Shown piece by piece: positions 11,484-25,903 of a stretch of DNA of 64,000 nt. This stretch comes from Strongylocentrotus purpuratus. Taxonomy: Eukaryota; Echinodermata; Echinoidea; Camarodonta; Strongylocentrotidae. Where the stretch lies: the NCBI RefSeq assembly GCF_000002235.5, contig NW_022145601.1, positions 26,707,228 through 26,771,227 of the forward strand, in the 5' to 3' direction. The notes under the pieces are model-generated. The model was not told the origin of the DNA. It saw nothing but the letters and a program-made list of their open reading frames with translations, and did no database searches. Position 1 is the first letter of the stretch, and each line of letters begins with the position of its first letter. The position numbers and the translations under genes are program-made.

Positions 11484-12653
11484 GGGAGCTGATGAAAACT
11501 CGCCTCGCTCCTCGCCCTTCCAATACATTGTTCTAATTCGATGACATCCTTTACAGCATAACAATAATTATTCAAGTTTTTTAGTGCTCTAAAATAAAGT
11601 TTCAGTATTCCCATATCTAATTTTTCTCATTCGGTCGTGATGCTCCTTCGCATTTTTTTTCAACAGACGTTTCTGTACAATCCCTAAAATCTCATATAGG
11701 CGTCAGAAGCGGAAATAGGCAGGAAACCGTTCCTCTCGGAGGAATTTGGCAAAATTCCCTCTCACAAAATATTTGTTGATGTGATGATTAATCATGTTTT
11801 CGACGGATAATGTTTAAAGTGATCGAAAATGTAAATTTTCATTTTTTTTTTAACCTTTCATGCGATTTCATTGTTTCTTGTTATATGGCATATTATATTC
11901 AGCCTTGCGTATAATGCAATTTCTCGTATTAACAATAATGTAAAAGGCTACAGAATTGTCCAATTTTAGAAATGTTTCAAAAGGCAAAGATTTACGATTT
12001 CAATTAAGGGTAGAGAATCCCATTTAAGATCCCCTATACCACTCCGATGGTCTCTAAAAGATTCTCAAAATTTCTATAGATACATGCATTATATATGATC
12101 AATTTTGTGCTTTTTTGTTGTTGTTTTGTTTTGTTTTGGAAGAAGCTGGTACCCGACACAAGCTTCCACTATTAACAGAGATCATCTCCAAAACCACCAA
12201 TCTGAGAGGTGCCCCTCGTATGTTGACAAGCATGCCCTCCGATACGCCGGTCAGTTGAGCCTTAAATTAAATCGGTAAACAGGAAAACTCAGAAAAAACT
12301 TTCAGCATGTGACAAATATTACAGAATAAGATAACTTCTATCAAATGTTGTAGGTCATTAGTTAGTTGAAATTTCATACTAAAAGCCTTACAAATTGAAA
12401 ATGTACTTTGGCGAATATTTAATGTATTGTGCGGATAAGCCCTCCGATCGAGGCATATCGATATGCCGGTTTGAGCCCGAACTTCAACCTGAAACATGTG
12501 ACATATATGTGAGTAAATTGTATTGGTCATGATCTAGTTACAATGTCATACGATAGCTTTAAAATCATTAAAATCTATCTCTTACTGCTATTGCCTTTCC
12601 ATTAAATGGAGACGTGCAAAATTTTCATTTTTGTTTTCAATTGATTGTTTTAG
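11484..12653. other. Upstream region of LPCAT3, no element identified
   Basis: AT-rich sequence with a (GTTTT)n run near 12120. A strong acceptor-like TTGATTGTTTTAG ends at 12653, so an untranslated first exon may lie somewhere upstream. No TATA box could be assigned with confidence. Confidence 0.4.
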
Positions 12654-12735
12654 AGACACTGTAACCCGTCAATATCGGCTGCCTTATTGGTTGCTAGTTT
12701 CAAGGCCAAGGAGCAGTAGGAGGATATCAGCAACA
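12654..12735 (+). promoter_or_regulatory. LPCAT3: Probable 5' untranslated segment of LPCAT3
   Basis: Between the acceptor-like TTTTAG ending at 12653 and the ATG at 12736 the sequence is not hydrophobic or LPCAT3-like. The chosen start has the favourable context CAACAATGG. The frame is open further upstream to an ATG at 12631, so an N-terminal extension cannot be excluded. An inverted CCAAT word (TTATTGGTTG) occurs here. Confidence 0.45.
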
Positions 12736-12859
12736 ATGGCACACCTTGGAATGTTAAAAATGATGGAAATCAACCCGATTTCTAGATTTTTTGAAGAACT
12801 ATCGAGTACTATTGGATTTCCTATCGTAGATTTGAGATTCTACGTTTCAATTCTTATCT
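12736..12859 (+). CDS. LPCAT3: LPCAT3 exon 1
   Basis: It encodes residues 1-41 and the first base of codon 42. FFEELSSTIGFPIVDLRFYV aligns in position and character with the N-terminal helix before the first membrane span of LPCAT3. The donor is ATCT|GTAAGT, phase 1, and it joins exon 2 to give ILICYPLGLF. Intron 1 is 7.4 kb. Confidence 0.85.
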
Positions 12860-15800
12860 GTAAGTATATGTATACTATTAGGTCAGACATGATTTGGAAA
12901 CTTAACTCGTTGAAGTCATTCATTCATCCACTCAGTCCCGTGTATTGTATTTTGCGGGTGGCCATAGACTATGGCGGAAATGCTGCCTGATCACACACAT
13001 ACAGCTGCATTACTATCCTGGCTGTGTATTAAATCCTGTTCTATTGATTCTCAACATTTCAAACACTACTGTGCAAAGCTCAACTGATTTCACTCAAAAT
13101 CGGTACTCTAGTCTCTAGATCTAGAGTTGTGTCTCTGTGTGCGGCTGTTTCGCGGGACCTAGGCCTAGCTGGGGGCCGTTTCATGAAACCAACTCCATGA
13201 CAGTCTCTTTGTCGGCGGCCTACAGAGATGTCATGAAGTGGATAAACCGTTTCACGAAGCCATGACAGACATGATATCGATATATCGCGATACTAGCAGC
13301 TCAAGAACATAGTCTTTGTCACGATCCATTTGATTTATCATGAATAACTCAAAACAAGTTTTGGGGCTAAAATTGTTCCCCCAAAAATATATACATATAA
13401 ATTCTCCTAAAATAAATAATACATAGTGTCATTATCAAATGTAGATCATCAAACGATTTGCACATTTCTGTAAAGATTCTTAAATTGAAGAAGAACCGGT
13501 GAGTGTTTTTTTCTCGACAGTCCAATCAAAAGGTAGTTGAAGGATACCGTAATGTGATAGTTTATCAATACGTACTTTTTTTGTTTATTGTGACGAGGAA
13601 TATTATGCAAAATATCTTTTCTCAGCCAGTTTTTATTCTAAAGTCTAATAAATACTTGTTATATAATTGATTTGATATTGAAAATATAATGTTATTAGAG
13701 AGGGAATAATAATGCACATAGGCCCGAAAGGTATGATGGTATCCTAATAAAAGATTATGAATCGACTATGGACAATGGTGTGTAACATTCTTATTTCTTT
13801 TATTTATATGTTATAGTTTAATGATTTGTGGTTTAATGTTCATATTCAGCTTTTACAATTTCTGTATAATTTGTATTATCACTTCTTTACATTTTCATTT
13901 CATCTCCCTGTTTCTCTGATCTGACAAAATGCTATCTCTATCTTATCGCGTGCTCTCTCTTTCTCTGTGTCTTTCTCTCCCTTTCGCTCACTATATTCTC
14001 ACTTTTTCCTTCCAGATACCATTCACTCTCTCACTTCTACCTCCTACCCCTGGGGATCATTCCCCTCTCTCTCCTCCCCAATCGTATGTCATTTTCAGGA
14101 GCTCTTCACGCTAACCATCCATTACATCCAAATCAAGGCAACATGTAGGCATAAAAATGATGTTGTACTTTCAATCTATTTTTTTTTTTTTTTTTTTTTT
14201 CAATGCCAAGTTTCTTTAGCGATATAATCACCCTTCTTCAAAAAATCACTTCCCCTTCTCATCGGCCAGCTGTTCATATATTGGCAATTTTAATAATTCA
14301 AGGTTCATTCTCATTTAGAATTTCATGTTATATCACTATCTTGTTTTTTATCATTCCATTCTGTATTTGTATGTTTTAAATGTGTTTATGCATGAAGAGT
14401 TTTGAATAAACTTTGAATTTGAATTGATCAATTGTCAGCTTTGTTTACCAGAAATGATATGGATAAAAATAATACATTGCTGTTTTCAATTAAAAAGGGT
14501 ACTTGAATTGGTTTGCTTACAATAATTATGGTTTCAATGGAAGAAGAAAATGTGACTTAAATTTAAACATTTCTAAGAAACATCCACGATATATCTTTAA
14601 GCCTATCCATAATCCTACACGTACATGGCTAATTCGGTTTCAACCCTCCCCCCTCCCCAAAGATGAATAGAAATAGATAGCCAATGAAATATGACCAATA
14701 AGGCAATGATGAGGTCACCTATCAATTATCAAATATTATTGGAACTAAAATGACAGACACGTGTACAGCATTAAAGCCTAGTGGTCGTGGTAGATCAATG
14801 CTAAGGGATTCATGCTTTATAAAAAATGAGCATCCAAGAGACACAACTTTATGCACTTCCGGGTTCTGTTAGCACATGCGCTAACATGCATAGCCATATG
14901 CAGAAGCCTATTGTGAAACAACTGCGTGTGCTGTCGCAATGAATTTAGTATGTGTGTGAAGAGTATCACTTCCGTGTTCACTCCGTCGCGGCGAATTTGC
15001 AAATGATGCACTTTCCGATGTGCAATACCCTTGCCATGCGGTAGCGCTCGTCCAGTATTCGGCCAACGCACTGTCATTCAGTGCTTTGTTGCGCAATTGT
15101 GTGAAAATAGTGTGCAAATACGCTTCGCTACTTGTCAATGGAGATACCACGCACAAATCGTGTGACCGAATTCTATTCGGCGCGACTGAATTTTGGGCAG
15201 AAAAATGCTCCTTTTTTTTGGAAATATTTTGCTTATCATCATTCTGTATTTTAAGTGACTTTAAAATCCTGTTAGAGGACTAATTTTCTCTTCTTTTGAT
15301 GGATAGATTGCCAAATAAAAAAGATAAGAATTCAAACTATTAGCGATTTTCCCTTAAGTGACCGAATACCGGGCACTCTACCCTATATTTACTTATTAAA
15401 TAGAAGGTACAAATAACTGACCCATAGCGTGGTCAGTATTGTCCACCTTTCAAAATGGTGCGAGTTCCCCGGTGGGCGGCCATGAATTACCCGGCGGGCG
15501 GCAATGTATGTCACAAAGCTATATGCGCAACGACACAATCAAAGCGTGTACCGAATTACTACGGGTAACCCAAATATTCATTGTTTATCTGTTACGGTAA
15601 ATTTGTCAAGTTTTTAAAAAATTCACCTTTTCCTTGAATGGATCATCCCAACTAGCATGCATAATGGGAGGAAAGGAGTACGTACTACTAGAAACTAGCG
15701 GATCATAGCGGGTACACATCTCAGTTCACATACCGTTATATATATTATATTATATATTATATATTCAATTACGACATTGGTAAGCGGCCACCCCATGCAA

Positions 15801-18800
15801 CTAGCCCTGCAGTGGCACAATCTAAATTTCTGCCATAGAAGACAGACCACAGCCATCATACCCCCACTTCAACATCAAATTTCACCTCTGGGCATCTTTC
15901 CAACAATTTGAAATTATAATTTTAAGAAGTCTTCAATGGGAAAAAGGGTGATTCTTCGTCCTAACCCGACGATTCATCCATGTTGTATCTTTGATTCAAC
16001 ATGAAGAGAAAGTACCCATGCGCGGTTGCGGCACAGCAAATATGAATACTCATGATATAGAGCACCGTTCGCTCAAAATTGCTGAATATGCACGAGATTG
16101 AGAAGGGCTCTTTTTCTTGGATTCGAGTCAGGCCACAGGAAAGACGCGTAGTTTCGTCAGACGATCAAGCTACACTCCCTTTAAGGTTGAACAATTCTTA
16201 TTTTCGTCATATTTAAGGTTAAAAAATGTGAAGTTGTACTGAAATGTTTGTTGATTTTGTCTATTTTATGTGTGTACGTATGCTGAGTGTGCGTCAGTTA
16301 TGTGTGAAGTGCGTCACCTGTTTAAAGATGAAGTTGAGTTCTGGTCATGCGATTGCATTGTGAAAGAAACGGTGTGGAATCGACCAGAAAAGGTTGATCA
16401 TCTAGCATATAAGAATTTGTGTGTATTGCAAGGTTCTGGAATCATCAAAATAATAAGAAATTTGGCCAAGTCTTGGTAAAGTTACAAACACTGTACACAG
16501 AAAGATGAATATAGGACTACACAAACACGTGGCGTAAAAATCCTACCCCCGAGTTTTACGATGTTACATGACATATTTAGAATATAAAGGCATTTGATGC
16601 CTTATCTGATGTTCTTCCACACTTGCATAATAAGAATGATAACGCTCACAAATTATTTTTCACCTCTTCCCAGAACTCAACCTTCTCTTTAATGCATAAA
16701 ATGTCAGTGTGTTTGGTAGCCATTTTTGCATGGCTGGGATGAAGATTGACATATGGGGCGTCGCTTTGTGTCAGATCTGAAGTTTGTGTGCGTTGTTCTG
16801 TTGTAATTCCGAACAAAACAGCTGGGTGTCATGTGACATCGTTCGCGGTGTTTTCGTATTATTGTAATACTGCTTATGGGTTGTACTTTGACCTGGTTGT
16901 GGTCAGCGTTTGTAGTATTGTTGTTAATGATCTATGGTAGATGTGGACCTGTTACCCAGACTGTGCAAATGGCTCATTGCTATTCCAAGCCGATGAGATC
17001 TCATTGAGCGAATTATGATTTACTTTTTGCCGATGCTAGCCGGCTGCAGGGGCTCTCTGCATTTTAAAAATGTTGCAACGTATTAGAATTACCCCTATCC
17101 CAACACCCTTATCTTTTTTCAGACCAAAGAACATTAAAGAGAAGGTTGAGTTCTGGGAAGAGGTGAAAAACAATTTGTGAGCGTGTGGAAGAACATCAGA
17201 TAAGTCATGTTCCCTGAAAAGCATGGCTCTTCAAATGCCTTCATATTCTAAATATGTCATGCCACGTGTTCGTGTAGTCCCATATACATCTTTCTGTGTA
17301 CAGTGTTTTTAACTTTACCAAGACTTGGCCAAATTTCTTATCATTTCGATGATTCCAGAAACTTGCAATACACACAAATTCTTATATGCTAGATGATCAA
17401 CCTTTTCTGGTCGATTCCACACCGTTTCTTTCACAATGCAATCGCATGACCAGAACTCAACTTCATCTTTAACTGATTGAATGAACTCTAATTAAAGTCA
17501 TCGACTGTAACATTTTTATAAAAAATCAGAAGTGTACCGTAGATTATTTTATTTGAGCACATCTCATACTTTTACAGTTCAGTTCATAGCATGATTATTG
17601 ATAATAATCAAGCTATGAACTCTAGATGTGGTAGATGTGGACCTATTACAGAGACTGTGCAAATTGCTCATTGCTAGTCCAAGCCGATGAGATCTCGTCA
17701 AGTTAATTATGATTTTCATTTTGCCGATGGTAGCTACATGTACATGTAGCTGCCTGTTTCATTAACATTAGCGACCACCAATAATTAATGACTAGACTGC
17801 GTTCCTTGAGCTGGCGCAGCATGCTGAACTTTGCATGGCCCATCTCATGTAGCAATAGCTAGGTTTGCTTTTCCCACGCTCAACTTTTCAGGTATTTTTG
17901 GAAAGCTTAAATTATGAACTGAATGTTTTTTAAAGACTCGAACAGAAGAGCGAAAATCCCGCCCACAAGTCAAGGTACTGTCAACATTGCGCTCTAGCTC
18001 TCTGTGCTGCTTGACCGCGCCCATTCAAATTCAAATTCAAAACTACCCGTCGATCAGCCAATAAGCCTTAAAGTTTTACGTACTTCACTCACTCCTATAA
18101 TGCGTGAAGTCTAACTGTAAACGGGGTGGACTTAACCTTATGGGAATGTAAAATATGATATTGGTAACTATCACCAAGCGTTAACTGACGCCCAAAGACC
18201 TGTGCGGAGAGACAGGTAAACAAACCCTAAAATGCACCAAATGCGTTCAACACTACATGTACTTCTTAACTTCTAAGTGGATTTCCTAATTTGTATGACT
18301 TTTTCTTGGAATTCTTTCCTTTCTATTTGAAGCGCATAGGGACATGCTATCCTGTAATGTGTTATGCGCTATAAAATAACTGAGTATTATTATTATTATT
18401 ATTATTATCCGAACTCACTCCTTCCTGCACCCGACGAATATTGCTCAGTGACTGGCTTTAACGTTTGCTATCCTGCTCCTACTCCTACTCCTAATGATGC
18501 ACTGCAATTCAATATCGGAGGTAAAAATAAACCTCAAATTAGCAAATATCTTACCAGAGCAATACAGCTTTGCTTCCTTTCCTCATGTAACGGATGATGT
18601 TACGATCTGCATTACAATGATGTTGACCTTTGACATGTGTTGATGATGCTTCCGTAAAATGTGCTCTAAGGAAGGAAATGCATGCAGTGTGACACTGAGA
18701 TGTTTTGATGTAGGATGCTAAATTTTAGCAAGTTAAATCAGTAGATGGCGGTATGCCAGTTGAGATCGCCATGAACCGATTAGCAACACGCAGAAAACTT

Positions 18801-21800
18801 GAAAAATTACACCTGAATTATCAGAAAATTGTATTTGTATTACAGGTAGACGTGGCCATTTTTTTACAACCCAGAATCTTGGTAGATTTGCCAGAAAAAT
18901 CTCAACTTTTTTTCTGTTTATTATTTCATTTGGCAAATCAACTGACATATATACAACAATATAACAAAAAATGAATTGAGACAATATCAATAGAAAACAT
19001 ATATAAACATTGCAATAGCAGGTGCATCCGGTCAAGCTGTCGGGTATGGACAAAATTTACCTAATAACTATGATCCGCTGACCTTCCTCCCCATACATGT
19101 ACCTGACCAGATGCACCTGATATTGATTGAAATAAAGTTTTAAAAAGAAAAGAAAGATGAGAAGGAGGAGAAGGACAAAAAAGGGGGAAAGGGGGGGGGG
19201 GGAGGAAAAAACATCAATAAACATTGCATTAAAATTTGTAAAAGTTGCAATTTCATGACATGTATAGTGACATCTGTTATGGTGGTCATTTCTAGGCTAA
19301 TATTTTAAAGTTTTATGGGTAATGGGCCCAATATTTCTCTTCTTACACTTGCATGTTATTTCTACTTACATGTACATTAGATATAGGATGGTAAGGCTGT
19401 AAGGGTGTAGGAGACTGTCTCTGATACTAGGGACTTGTGTCAATGTTATTGATAGCCTATTTGGGAGATTACTGGTACCAATTTCCTTTGCTGCAAACAG
19501 ATTTCCTCAGTTCAAATAATGTTATGAGCACTACCGGTAATCCTCATGACAAATTACCCTATTTGATCGTCTACTTTTAAAAAGTTCACTGTCTACTTTT
19601 GTTTTGATAATATATTTTTTATGATCGACACACAAAAGTTATAAAGTCTCCTTACACTGTACCTCCGAGAGGCAAAAATTTGGCTTGGAATAATAGCCTT
19701 CTTGTTGGTATTGTTTTTATTGTTCTTTTGTAAGCAAAATCTCCAATATGGGAGACAGTCTCGTGATTGGTAGAGAGTCTCCTAAATCGGCAATGTGCCT
19801 CTACTGCCAAAGGCAAAGGGTGTGGCGTGTGCAAGAAAAGCCCCCACTACCACTGATGCCCAATCCAAGTCCAGTTTGCTTAACTAAACACTTAACCCAT
19901 TTTTAAAAAAAGCAGAAACACGAAGTTGCAAACCATCCAGAGACTCCTAATAAATTGCGTTACTGATAAATTAATTATATCATTACAAATCTTTATCCTC
20001 AGTTTTCTTATTTATAACTGATTTTCCTTATAAAATTAAAGATATGGCGTATATATTCAATACTGAATGAACGCCATTAGAACTATTACCTACAACAACA
20101 ACAACAACAACCCCATTGCTTACTGGTACATGTATATGAATTAAATAATTCAGTAGTCAGCCGGTTAATAATAGTCTAATTAAAGGTGAAAACACTTTAT
20201 GTTACATGAATTTTAATATTTGGACAGAGGTGAGATGTCCAATACATTTAAGACCTTGACCATGACCTTCATTTGTTATTTGTATTGTCATGTTTTGCAG
20301 GCTACCCTCTTGGCCTGTTTTCTCGACGTTATGTCCTCCACTCAGCTCCAAGCACTCAACATCTTTTCTACGCAGCAGCTGGTCTATCTCTTGCCTACTT
20401 CAACTTCGGTAGGTTTAGAATTTCATATGAACTTTTGCTTCCTTCATTCTGTGTATCATAGATAACTGGGTAATGCCCATGCATGGATAGATGTCTGATA
20501 TAAAACCTTGAGATACATGTATAAAAAAGCCAACAGACAACATGTAGAGTGAACATTCTTTCTGTTAACGATTAAGAAAAAAAAGAGATTAAATTGGCAT
20601 TATTTTAACCAACAGCATATGGTAGTTATGATTGAACACTTTTTATGCCTCCGTTACGAAGTAGCCGGAGGCATTATGTTTTCGGGTTGTCCGTCCGTAC
20701 GTCCCGTTCTTGTGATCGCGTTATCTGAAGAACCGATTGATGGATTCCTGCCAAACTTTGGTCATGTATGTATCTTGCAGAGCCGATGAACTGATTAGAT
20801 TTTGGGGTCACAAGGTCAAAGGTCAAAGGTCACAGGGCTCATTATGTATGCAAAAACAGCTCGTGATCGCGTTATCTGAAGAACCGATTGATGGATTCCT
20901 GCCAAACTTTGGTCATGTATGTATCTTACAAAGCCGATGAACTGATTAGATTTTGGGGTCACAAGGTCAAAGGTCAAAGGTCACAGGGCTCATTATGTAT
21001 GCAAAAACAGCTCGTGATCGCGTTATCTGAAGAACCGATTGATGGATTCCTGCCAACCTTTGGTCATGTATGTATCTTACAGAGCCTATGAACTGATTAG
21101 ATTTTGGGGTCACGAGGTCAAAGGTCACAGGGCTTATTATGTATGCAAAAACAGCTCGTGATCGCGTTATCTGAAGAACCGATTGATGGATTCCTGCCAA
21201 ACTTAGGTCATGTTTGTTACTTGCAGAGCCGATGAACTGATTAGATTTTGGGGTCATCAGGTCAAGGTCAAAGGTCATGCGGCTTATTATGTATTGAAAA
21301 ATAGCTTGTGATCGCATTATCATTAGAACAGATTGATGGATTCCTGCCAAACTTAGTTTATGTATGTATCTTGTAGAGCCAATGAACTGAGTAGATTCTT
21401 GGGTCATGAGGTCATAGGTCAAAGGTCATGGGCTCATAATGTATGCAAAAATAGCTTGTGAACGCATTCTCATTAGAACTGACAGAGGGATTACTATTTA
21501 ACTCGGGACATCTTGCAGAGCCAATGAGCTGAGTAGATTTTAGGGTCATGAGGTCAAAGATCAAAGGGTCATATATGTATATGAGAAATTGCTTGTAATC
21601 ACGATATTCTGAGAACCTGTTAATGGATTACAATTGAACTTGAATTTGACAAATTTCTTCTGTTTTGGTTTGTAAAATTGCTCTATGACGGAGGCATCAT
21701 TTCGACTGCGCGCAGTTGAAGTTCCATCTAGTTGCTTTTTGCATTGACAACTTCATCCTAAAGATAAAGGAATCACATAATATGTGACTAATCAATTCAA

Positions 21801-24800
21801 ATTGAGACTGAAGTGGTGTTTCTTTCAAATTTCATTGCATGATTGATTCTGATTTTCAGTTTCATAAGCTTTAATTTGCTATAGCTCGACTTTAGAGAGG
21901 AAGTATAAGTGGAGATATTAGTTTTGAAACTTGAGAAGTATAGGGGCCTGGGAAAGTATTTCTATGAGAAAAATGCTTCCAAATTTGCTTCTGTTTTGTC
22001 TTCATTTAGCGTTTAGTTTTCATTTTTCAATGTCATTTCATTTTGAAAAAAGTCTTAGCACCTATTTATTTATTTGAATAAAAAATATTTTCCCTTTTTC
22101 TTTAGGATCTCTTCTCATGAAAAACCTAAGATTAAATTAATTTTAGTCATGAATTCTAATCCTCTTTGGGGTAGCGAAGCAATGTGTTTCATTGCGCTGA
22201 AAAGGCTTACCGCAACAACTAACGGGATCTCGTCCTGCTATATTTTATTTAGTTGAACCCTTATCTGCTCGAAAGTTCTTCTTTATTCTTTCAACAAGGG
22301 GGTTGGATAACCTAGTTTATTAAAGCAACATAAAAAGGTTATCAGTTGTGCAGTTTTTACTAGGTACTTTAGACAAGCTTTATAGGATTTTTGGACTTTA
22401 AAAAAAAAAATAGTGTAAATTTGTTTGCTTTCTTTTCAAGCTGGGTAAAGAATGGGAAATCACGCATGATATCAACACAGGTTGTTCTTGTTTTATTTTA
22501 AAGCTATTCTTTTATACTTTTCTAAAAGAACTGCTGCTTTAATTTCAAGATTAAGAATTAACAGACGTCCTGTTCAGACGCTGACCAATTTTTTGTTTTG
22601 TTTTGTTTTGTATTTTGCTGTCCTAAAGTTGTATCAGTATTATTTTATTTAGACGGTCATTTATTCTACCCCTCTTCCTCTCTCTCTCTCTTTCATCTCT
22701 TTGTAATCATCAGGTTAAATAGATAAACAGAATCCCTGTTTGATGCTCATCAAATTTCTCTTTGCTAGTTAACTCCAGCTTTCCAAAAGAGCTAACCTGA
22801 TTTTTGAGAAAGAAACAAGCCCCTACTAAAAAGCCCCTTAAAAAACAAACCCCTTTCTTTTTTGTCTCACTTTTTAAAAGAGTTATAGTATACAGTAGGC
22901 TTGTACCATGTAAGAGAGGGGGAGGATTGGGGAGACCTGGAAATGACTCTCAGTAATAGTATTTGCCACTCTTTAGGGTATGTCCTGCCTTGGTGATAAT
23001 TGATATTTTGTTTTTTCCTTCTAAATTTTGCACTTGTATTTTTGACACAGTTCCTGTTCTCTTTCTTTTAAAATTAGTGACATTTTTTCTCCTTCTAAAT
23101 CAAAACCTTGTAATCTCGACCCAGTTTCCTGTTCTCTCTTTTAAATGCTGACTATATTTTCTATTTGCTCTCTACTTTTACTAAACACTATTGTGAAGTG
23201 AAAAGAGTCTCGTCATCAATAATTCCTTTGATGGTGATTTATTCTCATCCCCAGTTAAGTCTAACTTTCAAAAAGCTAAATCTCTTCTCTTTTTGCTTTC
23301 TAAAAGAGATATACAATTTGCCGCTTAAAAAGATTATGAACTAAATTATTCCCTGACCAGGCGATTCTTGTTCATATCTTCTTAAATATGAATAAGTATG
23401 AATTCACATATTAACAATGTTAGTAGAACGGTCACTTTTCACTTAAGGAACATATCACGAATTCGTAGATATATTGATCAATCAACTTGTCATCATGCTG
23501 TAAGGTCTTTAATTCTCTCTAGACTTGATTATTGTAATGGACTTCTTTCCTCTCTTCCAAACTTACATGTAAACCGTCTCCAGCGCCTACAAAACTGGGC
23601 AGCACGCCTTGTGTTTGAGGTCGGTAGAAGTCATTCAGCTCAACCATTAATTAATTCCCTTCACTGGCTTCCAATTCAACAGCGAATCATTTTTAAGTTA
23701 CTCTTATATGTCTATAAATCATTGCACCACCTAGCTCCTAATTACCTGTCTAATTGTTTAACTTTATATACACCAAGCAGAAATCTCAGATCTTCAAATG
23801 ATAACCTCCGTCTAAATTATCCAATTACACGTGTCCAAGCCGGGGATAGGACTTTCACGGTAGCAGCATCCAAAGGGTGGAATAATCTCCCCATGTCCAT
23901 CAGACAATCTGCCTCTATCGATATTTTTAAGAAGGCTCTGAAAACTCATCTCTTTACATGAATTCTCCTCTATGTTTAATTATTTAATTTAATCAATTGA
24001 ATTTAATATTTTATATGGAATATCTAATTGTAGCCTTTAATTACTACATGTAGTAAAGACCAATAATATTATTTGATGTTAGCGCTCTGAGCCTTATGGG
24101 AATGGCGCCCTAAATGTTCATTGTATTGTATTGTATTGTATTAACCACATCCTTGCAATCTCAAGTCATTTCCTGTTCTCTCTCTTTTAAATGCAAAGTT
24201 TTGCTTCTTTTTGCTTTTAACAGAGCTATAGAATTTGACACAGAAAAATTATGTATTAACCTCATTAACACACGCTCTGACCAGATGTTTGTTATTGTAA
24301 CTTCTAGTTAATCTTAATCTCCTGCCTGTATCATAATTTCAATTTATTTCTCTTTCCTCTCCCTTTCCCTCCCTTTCCCTCTCTTTCTCTCTCTGTCTCT
24401 TTGAAGCTAAATTTCTTTTCTGTTAACTCCCTACTTTTATAAGCTTAAACATCAACAGCAAGATACATGCAAGTGAAAACTGTTATTATTATAAACAGAT
24501 CTACTTGATAATTATAAGTATATGATGTCAAGCCATGAAAGTAAAAATAAAATACCATTCATAGAAAAAAATACAATTGCATGGTATTTAAAATGAACTT
24601 AGATAAATATATTTGCAGTGAAATATGCGGGAATCTAGTAAAAAAAAGAAAGAAGCTATGCTTGTACAGTACATGTAAATGATAGATAACCTTATAAATA
24701 AGAGCAGTCACTTGTGCATGTTAGTTTTGGACTCATTATCAAGTCTGGATTGCCATTTAATAACCACATAGCCGTTCTACCTAATATAACCTTGATGATG

Positions 24801-25870
24801 TGTTGTTTTGTAGGACTGGATTGTCTGCACTACATTGTGACCATAGTAGCAAACTTTCTACTTCTTCAGCTGCTAGGGGGAACAAGAACGTCAGTGGTAG
24901 CTTCCTTTACATACAACATGGTAAATCTACTATTATTACATGCACTTGATACATAGTGCATCCCAGAAAAAACAAGACCTGAAAATAAGTTTTATTAAAA
25001 AAAACCTATAAGCTGTATAAATATATATCCTTGCTTTTCTTGAAGAAGGAGTATGCTTTCAAATGATAAATTGCCGCTTTAGCCAATTTTAAGTGCCCAT
25101 ACGTATAGTGATTACAACTTTCAAAAATTCATAACTTTCTTATATTTAGTCAGATTTAATGGAAACTTTCATCAGTTTCCTTCTCTTAATTTTCTGCTTT
25201 CTTTTAGAGTAGTTGTCTATTTTGGTTGTATTTACATTTAATCCATACCAGCTTCATTGAGCAACATTGTTCTAAAAATGGCATTTCAAAGTCCATTTGT
25301 GCCAGATGTAAAACCATGAAAACCATAGGATCATGACCTGAAGGAAACACAAAACTTTTAAACCCAAGAAGATTGTTTTTCATTATGCTTTAAATTGTAC
25401 ATAACTAGGTGAAGAGTAATGCCACAATCATTTAAGATGTACATTGTAGGCTGTAGATTTTGGTGATAGTGAGGGTAAAAAGGGCAAGTTTTGTACTGAA
25501 ATGGCTCTGCAATTGTTATGAATATTGATTTCTGCATAAGTTGAGAACTGCAACTTTTGAAAAGGGTAGAAAGTTGAGTCATACATGTACACCTGCGCAT
25601 CCAAAATTTTTGTTTTTAATTGTGTATCCTCTTTACATTCTTTTGAAGTCAAAACAAGCATCTATGTATTGTATATGGCAGGTTTGTCTCATTTTAAGTT
25701 CCTCTTTAAGTACATGCTCACTCAAATTTAAAAGATACGCTAAAATCTTTGATTTACATTATTTGAGAATTCTGTCAAAGATGATTCTATGCTGTAGTCA
25801 AACGTTTAACCGTCCGGTATCCGACCGCCCATGGCAGATTCCGTTTTCAATTGGACGGTTTCGTTTTCCC

Positions 25871-25903
<33 letters not shown>

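Noticed and set aside
16270..16479. 69-codon frame with protein-like composition (DEVEFWSCDCIVKETVW)
   Set aside because: Mirrored in the inverted arm; all three differences seen between arms change amino acids, so there is no sign of constraint. No family recognised.
19405..19785. Possible inverted repeat around GGAGACTGTCTC words
   Set aside because: The word is itself nearly palindromic and the flanks do not extend the match.
20967..21422. 151-codon minus-strand frame
   Set aside because: Translation of the 151-bp tandem units; unit length close to a multiple of three keeps it open.
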